36,096 nucleotides of DNA, from positions 1-36,096 of the forward strand of contig JAUYTY010000203.1 of the NCBI GenBank assembly GCA_030694905.1, given 5' to 3'. The DNA is from Eubacteriales bacterium (GTDB taxonomy: Bacteria > Bacillota > Clostridia > Tissierellales > Dethiosulfatibacteraceae). The notes below the pieces were generated by a model that worked only from the letters and a program-made list of their open reading frames with translations, did no database searches and was not told where the DNA came from. This document shows, one piece after another, positions 24,776 to 34,925 of the stretch. Position numbers and translations under genes: made by a program. Numbering within the stretch: the first letter of the stretch is position 1; each line of letters starts with the position of its first letter.

Positions 24776-24837
24776 GATTTTAAACGTGTTAAGATGTGGT
24801 TGACTAAAAAAACACAAATTGAAGGAGATTATTTAAG

Positions 24838-25872
24838 ATGAGAAAGAGTTTAGGGTTTAAAACTGCTATATTATTGTTAATCACCGTTTTACTGATGGGT
24901 ATTTTTGCCGGATGCGGCAGCAACAATACCGCAACCACTGCCGCACCAGCGACTACAGCAGCACCAGGAGCAACCACAGCAGCACCAGCTGTTAAACTTT
25001 CAGGCCAGGTCATCATTGACGGATCAGGAACAGTATATCCTTTGATGGCACACATAGCTGAACAATACATGACAACAAAAGAGAAGGATGTTAGCGTTCA
25101 GGTAGGAAGAGCGGGATCAAGTGCAGGGATCAAGAAATTTATACCTGGCGAACTGGATCTGGTAGACGCTTCAAGAGCGATGAAAACAGAAGAAAAAGAA
25201 CAGCTTGAGCAAAACGGATATAAATATGATGAAGAAGTGCTTGAAATCAAGATTGCATTGGATGGATTAACATTTGTCATCAATAAAGACAACACATGGG
25301 CAACAGAAATGACAAGAGATGAGATCGTCAACATGTACCTTTCAAAGGCTCTAAAAGCAGACGACAAGGTATTATGGTCGGATGTCAGAGCGGAATGGCC
25401 AAGTGAAGAGGTTAAATTCTTCGGACCAAATGAAAACCATGGAACCTTCGAATTTTTCTACGAAGTTATCATGAAAAAGCAAGACTTGGTAGCAACTGCC
25501 AATCTGCAGCAAGAGTACTCCACATTGGTTGATTTGGTATCAAAAGACAAAAATGCCATCGCATTCTTCGGATTTGGATACTATGTCAACAATCAAGACA
25601 AACTCCAAGCTGTAAAGGTTGATTTTGGAAACGGACCGGTTGAGCCAACTCTGGCAACTATAGGTGAAGAGCTTCCATATTCAGGATTTACAAGACCGGT
25701 ATTCACATATGTCAACCTGAGATATGCGAAGGAAAAACCACAGGTACTGGACTTTGCTAAATACGTAGTCTCTGAAGAAGGCGCTTCCAAGCTTGCCGGA
25801 GAAAATGGATTCGCACCACTTCCAACTGAAGTTTATGCCGAGTATATGTCAGTCCTGGAAGCAATAAAATAA
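24838..25872 (+). CDS. pstS: Phosphate ABC transporter substrate-binding lipoprotein
   Basis: 344 residues, GAAGGAG before the ATG. Lipobox FAGC with Cys26; a TTAAP-rich linker (about 31-51) lifts the binding domain off the membrane. Phosphate-binding loops: DGSGTVYPL (60-68), GRAGSSAGIKKF and DASRAMKTEE. The bilobal protein captures phosphate outside the cell and hands it to PstCA. First gene of pstSCAB-phoU under the PhoP box. A hairpin after the stop probably keeps this mRNA segment more abundant than the membrane genes. Confidence 0.96.
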   Translation: MRKSLGFKTAILLLITVLLMGIFAGCGSNNTATTAAPATTAAPGATTAAPAVKLSGQVIIDGSGTVYPLMAHIAEQYMTTKEKDVSVQVGRAGSSAGIKKFIPGELDLVDASRAMKTEEKEQLEQNGYKYDEEVLEIKIALDGLTFVINKDNTWATEMTRDEIVNMYLSKALKADDKVLWSDVRAEWPSEEVKFFGPNENHGTFEFFYEVIMKKQDLVATANLQQEYSTLVDLVSKDKNAIAFFGFGYYVNNQDKLQAVKVDFGNGPVEPTLATIGEELPYSGFTRPVFTYVNLRYAKEKPQVLDFAKYVVSEEGASKLAGENGFAPLPTEVYAEYMSVLEAIK

Positions 25873-25895
25873 AACCCTCAATTAAATCAGATGGC

Positions 25896-25928
25896 TTAAG
25901 TTGGGAAGCGTTGAGGCTTCTCAACTTA
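25896..25928 (+). terminator. Stem-loop between pstS and pstC
   Basis: TTAAGTTGGGAAGC pairs with GCTTCTCAACTTA (G-T pairs tolerated) around a 6-nt loop. There is no T-tract after it, so it is more likely an mRNA-stabilising or attenuating hairpin than a full terminator. Confidence 0.6.
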
Positions 25929-25963
25929 GGTCGTTTGAAGTTAATATAAAGGAAGTGAATTTG

Positions 25964-26890
25964 ATGAGTGACCGCGAAATAGACGTACGAGAAATTATCC
26001 AAAATAATATAAGAAACAAAAAAGACATTGTCAATAAAATAATGCCTGTGTTTTTTTTCGTTATGGCTTCGGTGTCAGTTTTAACTACTGTTGGCATTAT
26101 AGTCACCTTGGTTGTGGATGCCTATAAGTTTTTCAGCGCTGTTGGCATCTCTGAGATTTTCAGCACCAGACTGGCGCCTCTCAGAGCAGATCCTTCATTT
26201 GGCATATTGCCCCTGATCAATGGAACGATCATTATTACGGCTATCGCCATGCTTGTAGCCATCCCTCTTGGACTGACAGCTGCTTTGTATCTGAGCCAGT
26301 TTGCATCCCAGAGGGTCAGAAAAACAGTAAAACCCATACTTGAGGTGCTTGCAGGGATCCCAACCATTGTTTATGGATTCTTTGCCTATACCTTTGTGAC
26401 GCCCTTATTGATGAGTCTAATACCTGCCTTGGAGTCTAAAAATGCCTTGAGTCCGGGAATTGTAATGGGCATCATGATTATCCCCCTGGTTGCTTCGCTA
26501 TCTGAGGATGCCATGAATGCAGTGCCGGAGATTCTCAAGGAAGGTTCTTTGGCATTGGGATCAACTAAGCTTGAAGTTGCTTTCAAGGTTGTGATTCCAT
26601 CAGCTATATCAGGTATTATCGCTTCTTTTGTATTGGCGATTTCGAGAGCCATAGGAGAAACGATGATTGTCACTATAGCCAGTGGCAGTTCAAAGGCCTT
26701 TACCTTTGATATAACAAAGTCCATGCAGACTATGACCTCCTATATCGTTGAGTTTACAAGCGGGGACGCGGGCAGTGGAACAACAGGGTACTACAGTTTG
26801 TATGCGGTGGGCTTGATTTTGCTTTTATTCACGCTAGTCATGAATCTCATTGCGCAATACATTTCTCGCAAATATAGGGAGGAATATTGA
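25964..26890 (+). CDS. pstC: Phosphate ABC transporter permease PstC
   Basis: 308 residues from the ATG at 25964 behind AAGGAAG; an in-frame ATG at 25901 falls in the pstS-pstC hairpin and is rejected. Six membrane helices of the binding-protein-dependent transport fold. The permease EAA loop is EDAMNAVPEILKEGSLALG, contacting PstB, with SRAIGETMIV after it, as in PstC. Forms the channel with PstA. Its stop is one base before the pstA start codon. Confidence 0.96.
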   Translation: MSDREIDVREIIQNNIRNKKDIVNKIMPVFFFVMASVSVLTTVGIIVTLVVDAYKFFSAVGISEIFSTRLAPLRADPSFGILPLINGTIIITAIAMLVAIPLGLTAALYLSQFASQRVRKTVKPILEVLAGIPTIVYGFFAYTFVTPLLMSLIPALESKNALSPGIVMGIMIIPLVASLSEDAMNAVPEILKEGSLALGSTKLEVAFKVVIPSAISGIIASFVLAISRAIGETMIVTIASGSSKAFTFDITKSMQTMTSYIVEFTSGDAGSGTTGYYSLYAVGLILLLFTLVMNLIAQYISRKYREEY

Positions 26891-26891
26891 T

Positions 26892-27839
26892 ATGAATTAT
26901 CAAATGGAGTCTATTAAGCCTAAAGAAGTGGCACACATGAAAGTTAAGGAAAAAAATAAAATGCTGAAAATTGAAACAGATAAAAAGAGATTGAAGAAAA
27001 GGCTATTCTTAAACCAGCTGTTTAAAAACCTGTTTTCCCTATCTGTCATATTTGCCTTGGTGGTTTTGGGAATATTGTTTTATAGGATAATTGCAGACAG
27101 CATCGGATGGCTCAATATAAAGTTTATAACAGGCAATCTGTCTATTTTTCCTGAAAAGGCAGGTATCTATGGCGTGATCATAGGTTCTGTGTGGTTGATG
27201 TCGATAGTCGTGCCGGTGACGATGATCCTAGGCGTTTCCACTGCCATTTATCTCGAGGAATATGCACACAAAGGCAATATTCAAATGTTCATAAAAGTCA
27301 ACATATCCAATCTCGCCAGCGTCCCCTCAGTCATATTTGGACTTTTGGGATTGGCGGTTTTCAGCAGGCTATTCAATTTGGGATCCAGCATATTGGCAGG
27401 CGGATTGACCATGTCATTGCTGGTATTGCCCATCGTTGTCGTTTCCAGCCAGGAAGCCATAAAAGCCGTGCCGAGTTATCTGAGAGAGGCATCCTACGCA
27501 ATGGGAGCTGACAAGTGGACAACTGTGAGAAGAGTGGTTTTACCGGTAGCGCTTCCCGGAATTCTAACGGGTGCCATTCTGTCTTTATCCAGGGCCATAG
27601 GCGAGACAGCGCCTTTAGTTGTGTTGGGGATACCCGCATTGCTCTTGCGTGTGCCATCAAGCGTCATGGATAATTTTACCGCTCTGCCGATTCAGATTTA
27701 TTATTGGACACTGGACACAGTTTTAACAGCAGAGTATGCAAATCTGGCAGCCGCCACTATCGTTGTTTTACTGCTGATATTGTTTATTATGAATTCAGTT
27801 GCGATTGTCATAAGAAACAAGTTTGAAGTGAAATTCTAA
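26892..27839 (+). CDS. pstA: Phosphate ABC transporter permease PstA
   Basis: 315 residues from the ATG at 26892, one base after the pstC stop and 9 nt after GGGAGG; an earlier ATG at 26850 inside pstC is rejected. A charged N-terminal extension ([19 protein letters not shown]) precedes six membrane helices. The EAA loop is [20 protein letters not shown], then [15 protein letters not shown], diagnostic of PstA. Partner of PstC. Its TAA overlaps an ATG of the next frame (TAATG). Confidence 0.96.
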   Translation: MNYQMESIKPKEVAHMKVKEKNKMLKIETDKKRLKKRLFLNQLFKNLFSLSVIFALVVLGILFYRIIADSIGWLNIKFITGNLSIFPEKAGIYGVIIGSVWLMSIVVPVTMILGVSTAIYLEEYAHKGNIQMFIKVNISNLASVPSVIFGLLGLAVFSRLFNLGSSILAGGLTMSLLVLPIVVVSSQEAIKAVPSYLREASYAMGADKWTTVRRVVLPVALPGILTGAILSLSRAIGETAPLVVLGIPALLLRVPSSVMDNFTALPIQIYYWTLDTVLTAEYANLAAATIVVLLLILFIMNSVAIVIRNKFEVKF

Positions 27840-27853
27840 TGGAGGGGATTGAA

Positions 27854-28633
27854 TTGACAAATAGAATACATGAAACAGATCGAATGGTTTTTGATGTAAA
27901 GGGATTGAACCTTTGGTATGATCAGGAACAGGCATTGAAAGATATCAACATAGCCATGGAAAAGAATAGGGTGACGGCCATCATCGGACCGTCCGGGTGT
28001 GGCAAGTCAACCTTTATAAAGACACTCAACCGTATGGTTGAGAACATACCTTCTGTGAGAATAACCGGAGAAATCCTGTATCATCAGCAAAACATATTTG
28101 AAAAGACCATTTCTGTAGAAGAACTGAGGACAATGGTGGGAATGGTTTTTCAAAAGCCAAATCCTTTCCCCAAGTCAATATACGAGAATGTCGTTTTCGG
28201 TCCCAAAATTCATGGTATCAAGGATAAGAATCTGTTGATGGAAATAGCAGAGAATAGCCTGAAAAGAGCCGCTTTGTGGGATGAGGTAAAAGACAGGCTC
28301 AAGAAAAACGCCTTGGGTCTTTCAGGGGGTCAGCAACAGAGATTGTGCATCGCAAGGGCATTGGCCGTTAATCCGGATGTATTGCTGATGGATGAGCCTA
28401 CATCAGCGCTGGACCCGATTGCTACTGGTAAAATCGAGGATCTTGTGTTAGAATTAAAAAAGGACTATACCATAGTGATTGTAACCCACTCAATGCAACA
28501 AGCAGCAAGAATATCCGACAAGACCGCATTCTTTTTAACAGGTGAGTTATTGGAATTTGATGATACCAAAAGGATTTTTTCTAATCCGAAGCACAGAAAA
28601 ACAGAGGATTATGTAACCGGTAGATTCGGTTGA
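27854..28633 (+). CDS. pstB: Phosphate ABC transporter ATPase PstB
   Basis: About 259 residues from a TTG at 27854, 6 nt after GGAGGGG; the in-frame ATG at 27839 overlaps the pstA stop and has no ribosome site, so TTG is preferred. Walker [11 protein letters not shown]-loop [16 protein letters not shown], signature LSGGQQQR, Walker [14 protein letters not shown], switch His in IVTHSMQQA. The FQKPNPFP and AARISD-TAFF stretches are specific to PstB. Energises PstCA. Confidence 0.97.
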   Translation: MTNRIHETDRMVFDVKGLNLWYDQEQALKDINIAMEKNRVTAIIGPSGCGKSTFIKTLNRMVENIPSVRITGEILYHQQNIFEKTISVEELRTMVGMVFQKPNPFPKSIYENVVFGPKIHGIKDKNLLMEIAENSLKRAALWDEVKDRLKKNALGLSGGQQQRLCIARALAVNPDVLLMDEPTSALDPIATGKIEDLVLELKKDYTIVIVTHSMQQAARISDKTAFFLTGELLEFDDTKRIFSNPKHRKTEDYVTGRFG

Positions 28634-28645
28634 TGGAGGGAAAGC

Positions 28646-29293
28646 ATGAGACAAAATTATGATGAGCAATTGATGAGTTTGAATCAGGACATTTTGAACA
28701 TGGGAGCCATGGCGGAAAAGATACTTGACATGACCATCAAGGCATTGCTGGAGCAGGACTACGAATTGGCCCTGGAGGTCATCGAGTTTGAGAAGGAGAT
28801 TGACAGGGTAGAGCTGGAGCTAGAGGACAAGTGCATTCAGCTTATAGCACTGCAGCAACCTATTGCCAAGGATTTGAGACGAATCATCGGCATCATCAAA
28901 ATGATCATTGATCTTGAACGGGTGGGCGATTACAGTGAAAACATAGCTGAAATCGTCATTAAAATCGGCAAGGATAAATTTATAAAGCCATTGGTGGACA
29001 TACCCAAAATGGCAGAGATCAGCAAAAATATGATCAGGCTGTCACTGGATTCCTATGTCAAGGAGGACGCGGATCTAGCCAAAGAGGTTTTTGACATGGA
29101 TGACATTGTGGATGATCTATATGAAAAAATCTACATGGAACTGCTTACCATCCTCAGCAAGGATGCCAGCGTTATGGACCAGGTAATAGATTTGCTGTTT
29201 ATCGGCAGATATCTGGAGAGGATTGCCGATCATGCCACCAACATATGCGAAAATGTTAACTATATTGTAAAAGGCAGCATGACTTTTAATTGA
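28646..29293 (+). CDS. phoU: Phosphate signalling complex protein PhoU
   Basis: 215 residues, GGAGGG before the ATG, usual length. Two three-helix PhoU repeats: IEFEKEIDRVELELEDKCIQ and later FDMDDIVDDLYEKIY are the conserved E/D-x3-D metal-binding helices, and RDL/RRIIGIIKMI and YLERIADHATNICE the matching ones. It links PstB to the PhoR kinase and represses the Pho response when phosphate is plentiful. Last gene of the pst operon; no clear terminator follows. Confidence 0.95.
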   Translation: MRQNYDEQLMSLNQDILNMGAMAEKILDMTIKALLEQDYELALEVIEFEKEIDRVELELEDKCIQLIALQQPIAKDLRRIIGIIKMIIDLERVGDYSENIAEIVIKIGKDKFIKPLVDIPKMAEISKNMIRLSLDSYVKEDADLAKEVFDMDDIVDDLYEKIYMELLTILSKDASVMDQVIDLLFIGRYLERIADHATNICENVNYIVKGSMTFN

Positions 29294-29378
29294 TTTGCCA
29301 ATAACTCTCAAGTGAATTTTATTTGACCTTTGTATTTAATTGTGAGAAAATAAAAAAAACACTAAATGAGGGGATGCC

Positions 29379-30116
29379 ATGCCGGGTTATAATAGTTTTG
29401 AGGTTAATATAGGCGGGAAAAAATATAAGCTCCAAACAGATGAGAACCAGGATTATGTCAAAAAGATAGAGAGCTTGATCAATACCAAGATCAACCAGTA
29501 CAAAACAGCTGATAAGAAATTTGACAATTATTCTTCATTGATTTTCACAACATTCGTAATAGCTGACAAATATCTGAAAGTGTTGCATCAGCTTGAAATA
29601 GAGAAAAAGCTCAACCAGGAAGTTATGAGTCTTTCTGAAGTGAAAAAAATAAAAGATGAGCACAGCCAGTTTAAAATTGATTTGGAGCACACCGTACAGG
29701 AAAAGGACCAGTACCTGCAGGAGTTGATTCAAAAAAACAGCGACCTAAATATACTCACAAACAAATTGAACGAATACGAAAAGCTTTTAAAGGAATACGA
29801 GGAACAGGCCGCACAAGAACAGCAAATGAAACAAGATGAACAAGTGGCGCAGGTGCAGCAAGTTATTCAACAACAACCATCTGAACAAGAGCAGCCATCT
29901 GATCATCAAGAAGAACAGCATGCAGAGCAAGCAGGGATTTCTACAACTGAAATTAAAGCCCTCAAAAATAGACTGTTGGCTTATGAAATACTTTTAAAAG
30001 AAAAAGAAGAGGAACTCACTGTATATGAGGAATTGAACAGGGAGCTTGAACAGAAAAACAAAAAGATGTCTCACGATGTGTTTTTACTCAGAGAAGAAAT
30101 TGAATTAAGAGATTAA
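29379..30116 (+). CDS. zapA: ZapA-like cell-division protein with long coiled-coil, Gln-rich extension
   Basis: 245 residues, GAGGGG before the ATG. Residues 4-75 are a ZapA domain (FEVNIGGKKYKLQTDENQDYV..IESLINTKI; LIFTTFVIADKYLKV), which bundles FtsZ filaments at the division ring. ZapA is normally 80-130 residues; here a coiled coil (about 78-142) follows, a Gln/Glu-rich low-complexity segment (about 143-182), and a second coiled coil (about 186-243). The extension may reach other divisome proteins. Upstream of the U32 gene as often in Clostridia. A separate promoter may lie at TTGACC near 29323. Confidence 0.82.
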   Translation: MPGYNSFEVNIGGKKYKLQTDENQDYVKKIESLINTKINQYKTADKKFDNYSSLIFTTFVIADKYLKVLHQLEIEKKLNQEVMSLSEVKKIKDEHSQFKIDLEHTVQEKDQYLQELIQKNSDLNILTNKLNEYEKLLKEYEEQAAQEQQMKQDEQVAQVQQVIQQQPSEQEQPSDHQEEQHAEQAGISTTEIKALKNRLLAYEILLKEKEEELTVYEELNRELEQKNKKMSHDVFLLREEIELRD

Positions 30117-30120
30117 TAAG

Positions 30121-30145
30121 CTGATGTGACCATCAGTTTATTTTT
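30121..30145 (+). terminator. Weak intrinsic terminator after zapA
   Basis: CTGATG pairs with CATCAG over a 4-nt loop, followed by TTTATTTTT. Short stem; it may only reduce readthrough into the U32 gene. Confidence 0.55.
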
Positions 30146-30162
30146 GTTGATTGGAGAAGAAG

Positions 30163-32535
30163 ATGAAGGATACAATACTATTATCACCAGCAGGCAACAG
30201 AGATACATTCATAGCAGCCATCAAGGCGGGCGCGGATGCCATTTATATGGGCGGAAAGAATTTCAATGCAAGAAACTCAGCGGAGAACTTCACAGACGAG
30301 GATCTGGAGGCGTTAATCGAGATGGCGCACCTGGCTGATGTGAAGGTCTTTGTGACGGTGAACACCCTGTTGAAAGACGATGAAATGGAGGATGTGCTGA
30401 AGTATGTCAACAAGCTATACCGAATGAAAGCGGATGCCATTATTGTTCAGGATCTGGGATTGATGAAGCTGATTGGTGAGCTGATGCCGGAATTGGTGCT
30501 GCATGCCAGCACACAGATGACGGTGAATGATTTGTATGGCATAAACCTTCTTAAAAGATACGGCATCAAGAAAAATGTTCTTGCAAGAGAGACCTCAATC
30601 GATCGAATCAGGATTATCAAGGAAAAAACGAAAGCTGATTTGGAGACATTTATTCATGGCGCTCTTTGTAATTCATATTCCGGACAGTGCTACATCAGCT
30701 CTTTTTTTGGTGGCAGAAGCGGCAACAGGGGGCGATGCGCCCAGACCTGTCGGCTGGCTTTTGATATCATAGACGCCAAAACAGGCAACAAAATCAATGA
30801 TAAACCCATATACCCACTGAGCATGAAGGAGCTGAATGTAGGCGAAAAAATAATCGATCTTAAAGAAGCCGGCATATCCACCTTCAAAATAGAGGGCCGA
30901 ATGAGAAAGCCCGAGTATGTTGATCGTGTGGTTAGATATTATAGAGGAATCCTGGACGGAAAAACTGATACGAAAATGGGCAAACAGGCCGAACAGACAT
31001 TTAACAGGGGATTCACTGAGGGGTTTGTTTTTAATGCATTTGGCAAGGAGATGATGGCCCATGAAAGTCCGAAACATCGTGGAATCAGATTGGGATATGT
31101 CAGAGATATCATTGGCAATTACGCTGAGATCGCTCTGGATGAGGACGTTGCAATCGGCGATGGTGTTTCTGTGGGAGATGGGGAGAAAGGCTTTACAGTC
31201 GATAACCTTACAGACCCTAAGAAAAAGGAAAAAATCAAAGAATCAGCCGGCGGTCAACGCGTTCTGATTAATAATTTTCATAGATTAAGAAAAAACGAGG
31301 TATTATATAAGACGTCCGATATAAAACTGTCAAATGAAGTGGCAGAGACAATTAGAGCGGGTGACGTGTTCAGAAAAAGAGAAATCAGCTTTGAGATGGA
31401 TGTGAGAATTGGAGAAAAAATCAAGCTAAGGGCATTTTCAGGTGACGGCAGTGTCAGTCTGGAAAGCGCTGAGGTGGTTACAGCAGGTAGAACGGTACAG
31501 GTTACAGAAAATGATATCATAAGCCAACTGTCGAAATTAGGTGGGACTGTATTTGAACTAAATAACGCGAACATCTCAATCGAGCCTGGTGCCTTTGTCA
31601 GCAAGAGCATTCTCAATAATCTCAGGCGTGAAGCCATTGAGTTGATTTCGTTTGAGATTCTGAAAAGAGATATTGAAAATTATGATATTAAACTGAAAGA
31701 CAAACCGGATCAATCAAGGGAAGAAAAAGCACTCAAGATATCCTTGAACATGACCAGTGGAAATCAATTCTACGATATCAATTTTAGTGGACTGGATCTC
31801 TTGTATCTGCCTTATTATCTGATGGATGATGAAAAAGCGGATTTTCTGCGACGCTCCAATGCTAGAATCGTATTGTCCATGAGAAATGCGGCGAAACGGT
31901 TCGAATGCGACAAAGCCCTGGAGACATACCACAAATATCAGGATGTGATCAGCGGGGTTCAGGTAGATGACCTGGATACGCTGGAATTTGCCAAAGAAAA
32001 TGGAATGGGTCCCATACATGGGGATTTTCAGCTGAATATCACCAACATATATGCGGCGGAGCTAATGGCAATGGAAGGGATTCACCTGTTGACCCAGTCT
32101 GTGGAGATCAATCTGAAGGACATTGAGAAGATCAATAAAAAAACAGCCATACTGACAGAGGCTATCATTTATTCCAGATTGCCGCTGATGACCATCAAAA
32201 GCTGTCCCTTTTCAGTCATCAAGGGATGCAATGATGAGTCGAATTGCATGAATTGCGACGTTTACGACCGTTACAGGCTATTGGACCGGAAGGGATATGC
32301 CATTGACCTGATGAGACACAGAGGCATCACAACACTTTTCAATCCTATTCCTCTGAATGTGATTGATAAAGTGAAAGATTTGGTCAAATCAGGCTGCGAT
32401 TATGTTAGAATAGATGAGGACAACACCATCAACATCAATGAGACGATCAGTGATATCCGAACAGCCTTCGATGATGGTGAATATTCCAAGGAAGGCGAGG
32501 TTACCAGGGGATATTACTTCAAAGAACTGTTGTAG
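30163..32535 (+). CDS. U32 family peptidase / RlhA-like protein with DUF3656 region
   Basis: 790 residues from the ATG at 30163, 6 nt after GGAG; the TTG at 30151 overlaps that site. The N-terminal U32 domain: LLSPAGNRDTFIAAIKAGADAIYMGG, then FIHGALCNSYSGQCYISSF and GRSGNRGRCAQTCR (about 168-200), the signature with clustered cysteines. About 300-500 is a DUF3656-type beta domain, and the C-terminal part has SCPFSVIKGCNDESNCMNC. Proteins of this type were named peptidases, but several relatives hydroxylate tRNA or rRNA (TrhP, RlhA for 23S C2501), using prephenate-derived chemistry and an Fe-S cluster. An RNA-modification role is therefore more likely than proteolysis. Precedes mutS2 by 10 nt. 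Confidence 0.88.
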   Translation: MKDTILLSPAGNRDTFIAAIKAGADAIYMGGKNFNARNSAENFTDEDLEALIEMAHLADVKVFVTVNTLLKDDEMEDVLKYVNKLYRMKADAIIVQDLGLMKLIGELMPELVLHASTQMTVNDLYGINLLKRYGIKKNVLARETSIDRIRIIKEKTKADLETFIHGALCNSYSGQCYISSFFGGRSGNRGRCAQTCRLAFDIIDAKTGNKINDKPIYPLSMKELNVGEKIIDLKEAGISTFKIEGRMRKPEYVDRVVRYYRGILDGKTDTKMGKQAEQTFNRGFTEGFVFNAFGKEMMAHESPKHRGIRLGYVRDIIGNYAEIALDEDVAIGDGVSVGDGEKGFTVDNLTDPKKKEKIKESAGGQRVLINNFHRLRKNEVLYKTSDIKLSNEVAETIRAGDVFRKREISFEMDVRIGEKIKLRAFSGDGSVSLESAEVVTAGRTVQVTENDIISQLSKLGGTVFELNNANISIEPGAFVSKSILNNLRREAIELISFEILKRDIENYDIKLKDKPDQSREEKALKISLNMTSGNQFYDINFSGLDLLYLPYYLMDDEKADFLRRSNARIVLSMRNAAKRFECDKALETYHKYQDVISGVQVDDLDTLEFAKENGMGPIHGDFQLNITNIYAAELMAMEGIHLLTQSVEINLKDIEKINKKTAILTEAIIYSRLPLMTIKSCPFSVIKGCNDESNCMNCDVYDRYRLLDRKGYAIDLMRHRGITTLFNPIPLNVIDKVKDLVKSGCDYVRIDEDNTININETISDIRTAFDDGEYSKEGEVTRGYYFKELL

Positions 32536-32545
32536 AGAGGATCAG

Positions 32546-34915
32546 ATGAAAGAGAGAACATTAAAAGTGCTTGAGTTTGACAAGATTTTGATGAAGCTGG
32601 CATCCAAAATGGAAACGTCTATAGGAAGCGACTATTTGTCAAAAGAGGCTGTGTCGGCTGACATCAACATCGTTGTAACTAAGCAAAAGGCAACCACAGA
32701 GGGCGTCAGAAAAATCATTTCCAAAGGACAACCGCCTTTTGGCGGGATTTATAAAATTAGGGATTATGTCAAGAGAGCTGAGCTGTCAGGCGTACTGAGT
32801 CCTGGGATGCTGCTGAAAATAGGCGATAATTTAAGAGGATCCAGACTGATGAGAAACTATATCCTTCTGGAAAGCGACCAAAGCGAACCGGATAGTTTTG
32901 TCATTCTGACTTCTTTGGGTAAACGGCTCAACAAGAACACGGACCTGGAGGACAGCATTTTCAATGCTATCATAAACGATGAGGAGATATCGGATAATGC
33001 CAGCAGTAAGCTGAGATCCATCAGAAGAGAAATCAACAACAAGAATCAGATGATCAAGACAAAGCTAAGCTCAATGGTATCGTCTCCCTCTTACCAAAAG
33101 TATTTGCAGGACGCCATTATAACCATGAGAAATGACCGGTATGTGCTGCCTGTCAAAGTGGAATACAAGAATCAGGTCAAGGGGATGATTCACGATCAAT
33201 CCTCTACCGGTGCGACGCTTTTTATTGAGCCTATGCAAATTGTGACACTTAACAATGAATTGAGCACACTAGCCATAGAAGAGAAAAAAGAGATTGAGAG
33301 GATACTTGCCGAATTGTCTGCGATGGTAGCTGATTTCGGGGAGCCGTTAAAAGAGAATGAAACGGTTCTGGCTGAGCTTGACTTTATTTTTGCCAAGGCA
33401 AAGCTGTCACTGGATCTGAGATGCCAGGAACCGATACTGAATACCGATATGATTATCAACATCAAAAAAGGAAGGCATCCATTGATACCCGCCAGCGATG
33501 TCGTGCCTATCGACATATGGTTGGGCAAAGGCTTTAAGACACTGATCATAACCGGTCCCAATACCGGTGGCAAAACCGTGTCATTAAAGACCCTGGGATT
33601 GTTTGTGCTGATGACTCAATTCGGACTGCACATCCCTGCCAACAGCGGTTCAGAAATAGGTATCTTCAGTAATATCTTCGCTGACATTGGCGATGAGCAA
33701 AGCATAGAGCAGAGCCTCAGCACCTTCTCGTCTCACATGAAAAATATTGTGGAGATATTCAACGAGATTGAGGACAATGCCTTGGTGTTATTGGATGAGG
33801 TAGGGGCAGGGACTGATCCGGTAGAGGGAGCGGCTTTGGCTACAGCCATATTGGACAGGCTGAACCAATACAATATCGTTACAGCAGCCACAACCCACTA
33901 CAGTGAGCTCAAGATCTATGCCCTGACACAACCGGGTGTGATCAACGGCAGTGTGGAGTTTGACGTGGAAACACTCAGTCCTACCTATCGGGTTTTGATT
34001 GGTGTTCCGGGAAAGTCAAACGCCTTTGAAATCTCTAAAAAGCTAGGACTGAAACCTGAAGTCATAGAGCAAGCCAGGGGTCTGATTGAAACGAACAATA
34101 TTGAGTTTGAGGATGCCCTTTTAAAAATAGACAGAGACAGAAGGGAAACGGAAGAGGCAAAGGAAGAAATACTGAGATTGCAAAGCGAACAGGCAGCCCT
34201 CAAAGAAATAATCAAAAGAGAAGAAAGGAAAATAGCTGAACAGAAGGACAAGATACTGAAGGACGCCAAGTATGAGGCCAGAAAGCTTCTGGAAGCGACA
34301 AAAAATGAATCCTTCACCATCATCAGCCGATTGGAAAAATACAGCAGTGATCTGGACAAGGCATCCAGGAAAGATATAAATGACATCAGAGACGCCATCA
34401 ACCAGTCCATCAAAGACATGTCTGAGAGTGGATATGTTTTGGAGACCCATGACGGGAATGAGGATATTCAACTCTGGGACCATGTGTTTATCAGCTCTTT
34501 AAACCAGAAGGGGCAGGTTGTCTCAGAGCCTGCCAACGATGGAAAGGTAACGGTCCAGGCAGGGGCGTTGAAGCTGAATGTTCCAATCAATACATTGAAG
34601 AAAATCAAGCCTGAGATTGTCGAAGTGAAACCAAAAGGCTATAGAAAAGGATTCGACATGACCAATAAAAATATAAAGACATCCATAGACCTAAGGGGCA
34701 TGAGTCTGGAAGAGGCTTTTCTTGAGATTGACAAGTATTTGGATGATGCTTATCTGTCTGGGTTGAACGAGGTGCAACTGATTCACGGCAAGGGAACAGG
34801 TGTCCTGAGGCAGGGGATTACTGAGTTTTTGAGAAAGCATCAGTTGGTAAAGGATTATCGGTTGGGAGAATTTGGCGAAGGCGGATCAGGCATAACCGTC
34901 GTAAAATTCAAATAG
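32546..34915 (+). CDS. mutS2: MutS2 DNA/ribosome-associated ATPase with Smr endonuclease domain
   Basis: 789 residues from the ATG at 32546 after AGAGG; an ORF beginning at 32414 overlaps the U32 gene and is not used. MutS core and clamp at about 1-300, ATPase with GPNTGGKT (337-344) and LLDEVGAGTDP (415-425), a long charged coiled coil (about 500-620), a KOW-like segment, and the C-terminal Smr domain (about 712-789) with DLRG and HGKGTG. No mismatch-recognition domain, as expected for MutS2. It suppresses recombination in some bacteria and splits collided ribosomes in Bacillus. Intact. Confidence 0.96.
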   Translation: MKERTLKVLEFDKILMKLASKMETSIGSDYLSKEAVSADINIVVTKQKATTEGVRKIISKGQPPFGGIYKIRDYVKRAELSGVLSPGMLLKIGDNLRGSRLMRNYILLESDQSEPDSFVILTSLGKRLNKNTDLEDSIFNAIINDEEISDNASSKLRSIRREINNKNQMIKTKLSSMVSSPSYQKYLQDAIITMRNDRYVLPVKVEYKNQVKGMIHDQSSTGATLFIEPMQIVTLNNELSTLAIEEKKEIERILAELSAMVADFGEPLKENETVLAELDFIFAKAKLSLDLRCQEPILNTDMIINIKKGRHPLIPASDVVPIDIWLGKGFKTLIITGPNTGGKTVSLKTLGLFVLMTQFGLHIPANSGSEIGIFSNIFADIGDEQSIEQSLSTFSSHMKNIVEIFNEIEDNALVLLDEVGAGTDPVEGAALATAILDRLNQYNIVTAATTHYSELKIYALTQPGVINGSVEFDVETLSPTYRVLIGVPGKSNAFEISKKLGLKPEVIEQARGLIETNNIEFEDALLKIDRDRRETEEAKEEILRLQSEQAALKEIIKREERKIAEQKDKILKDAKYEARKLLEATKNESFTIISRLEKYSSDLDKASRKDINDIRDAINQSIKDMSESGYVLETHDGNEDIQLWDHVFISSLNQKGQVVSEPANDGKVTVQAGALKLNVPINTLKKIKPEIVEVKPKGYRKGFDMTNKNIKTSIDLRGMSLEEAFLEIDKYLDDAYLSGLNEVQLIHGKGTGVLRQGITEFLRKHQLVKDYRLGEFGEGGSGITVVKFK

Positions 34916-34925
34916 GAGTATCGCT

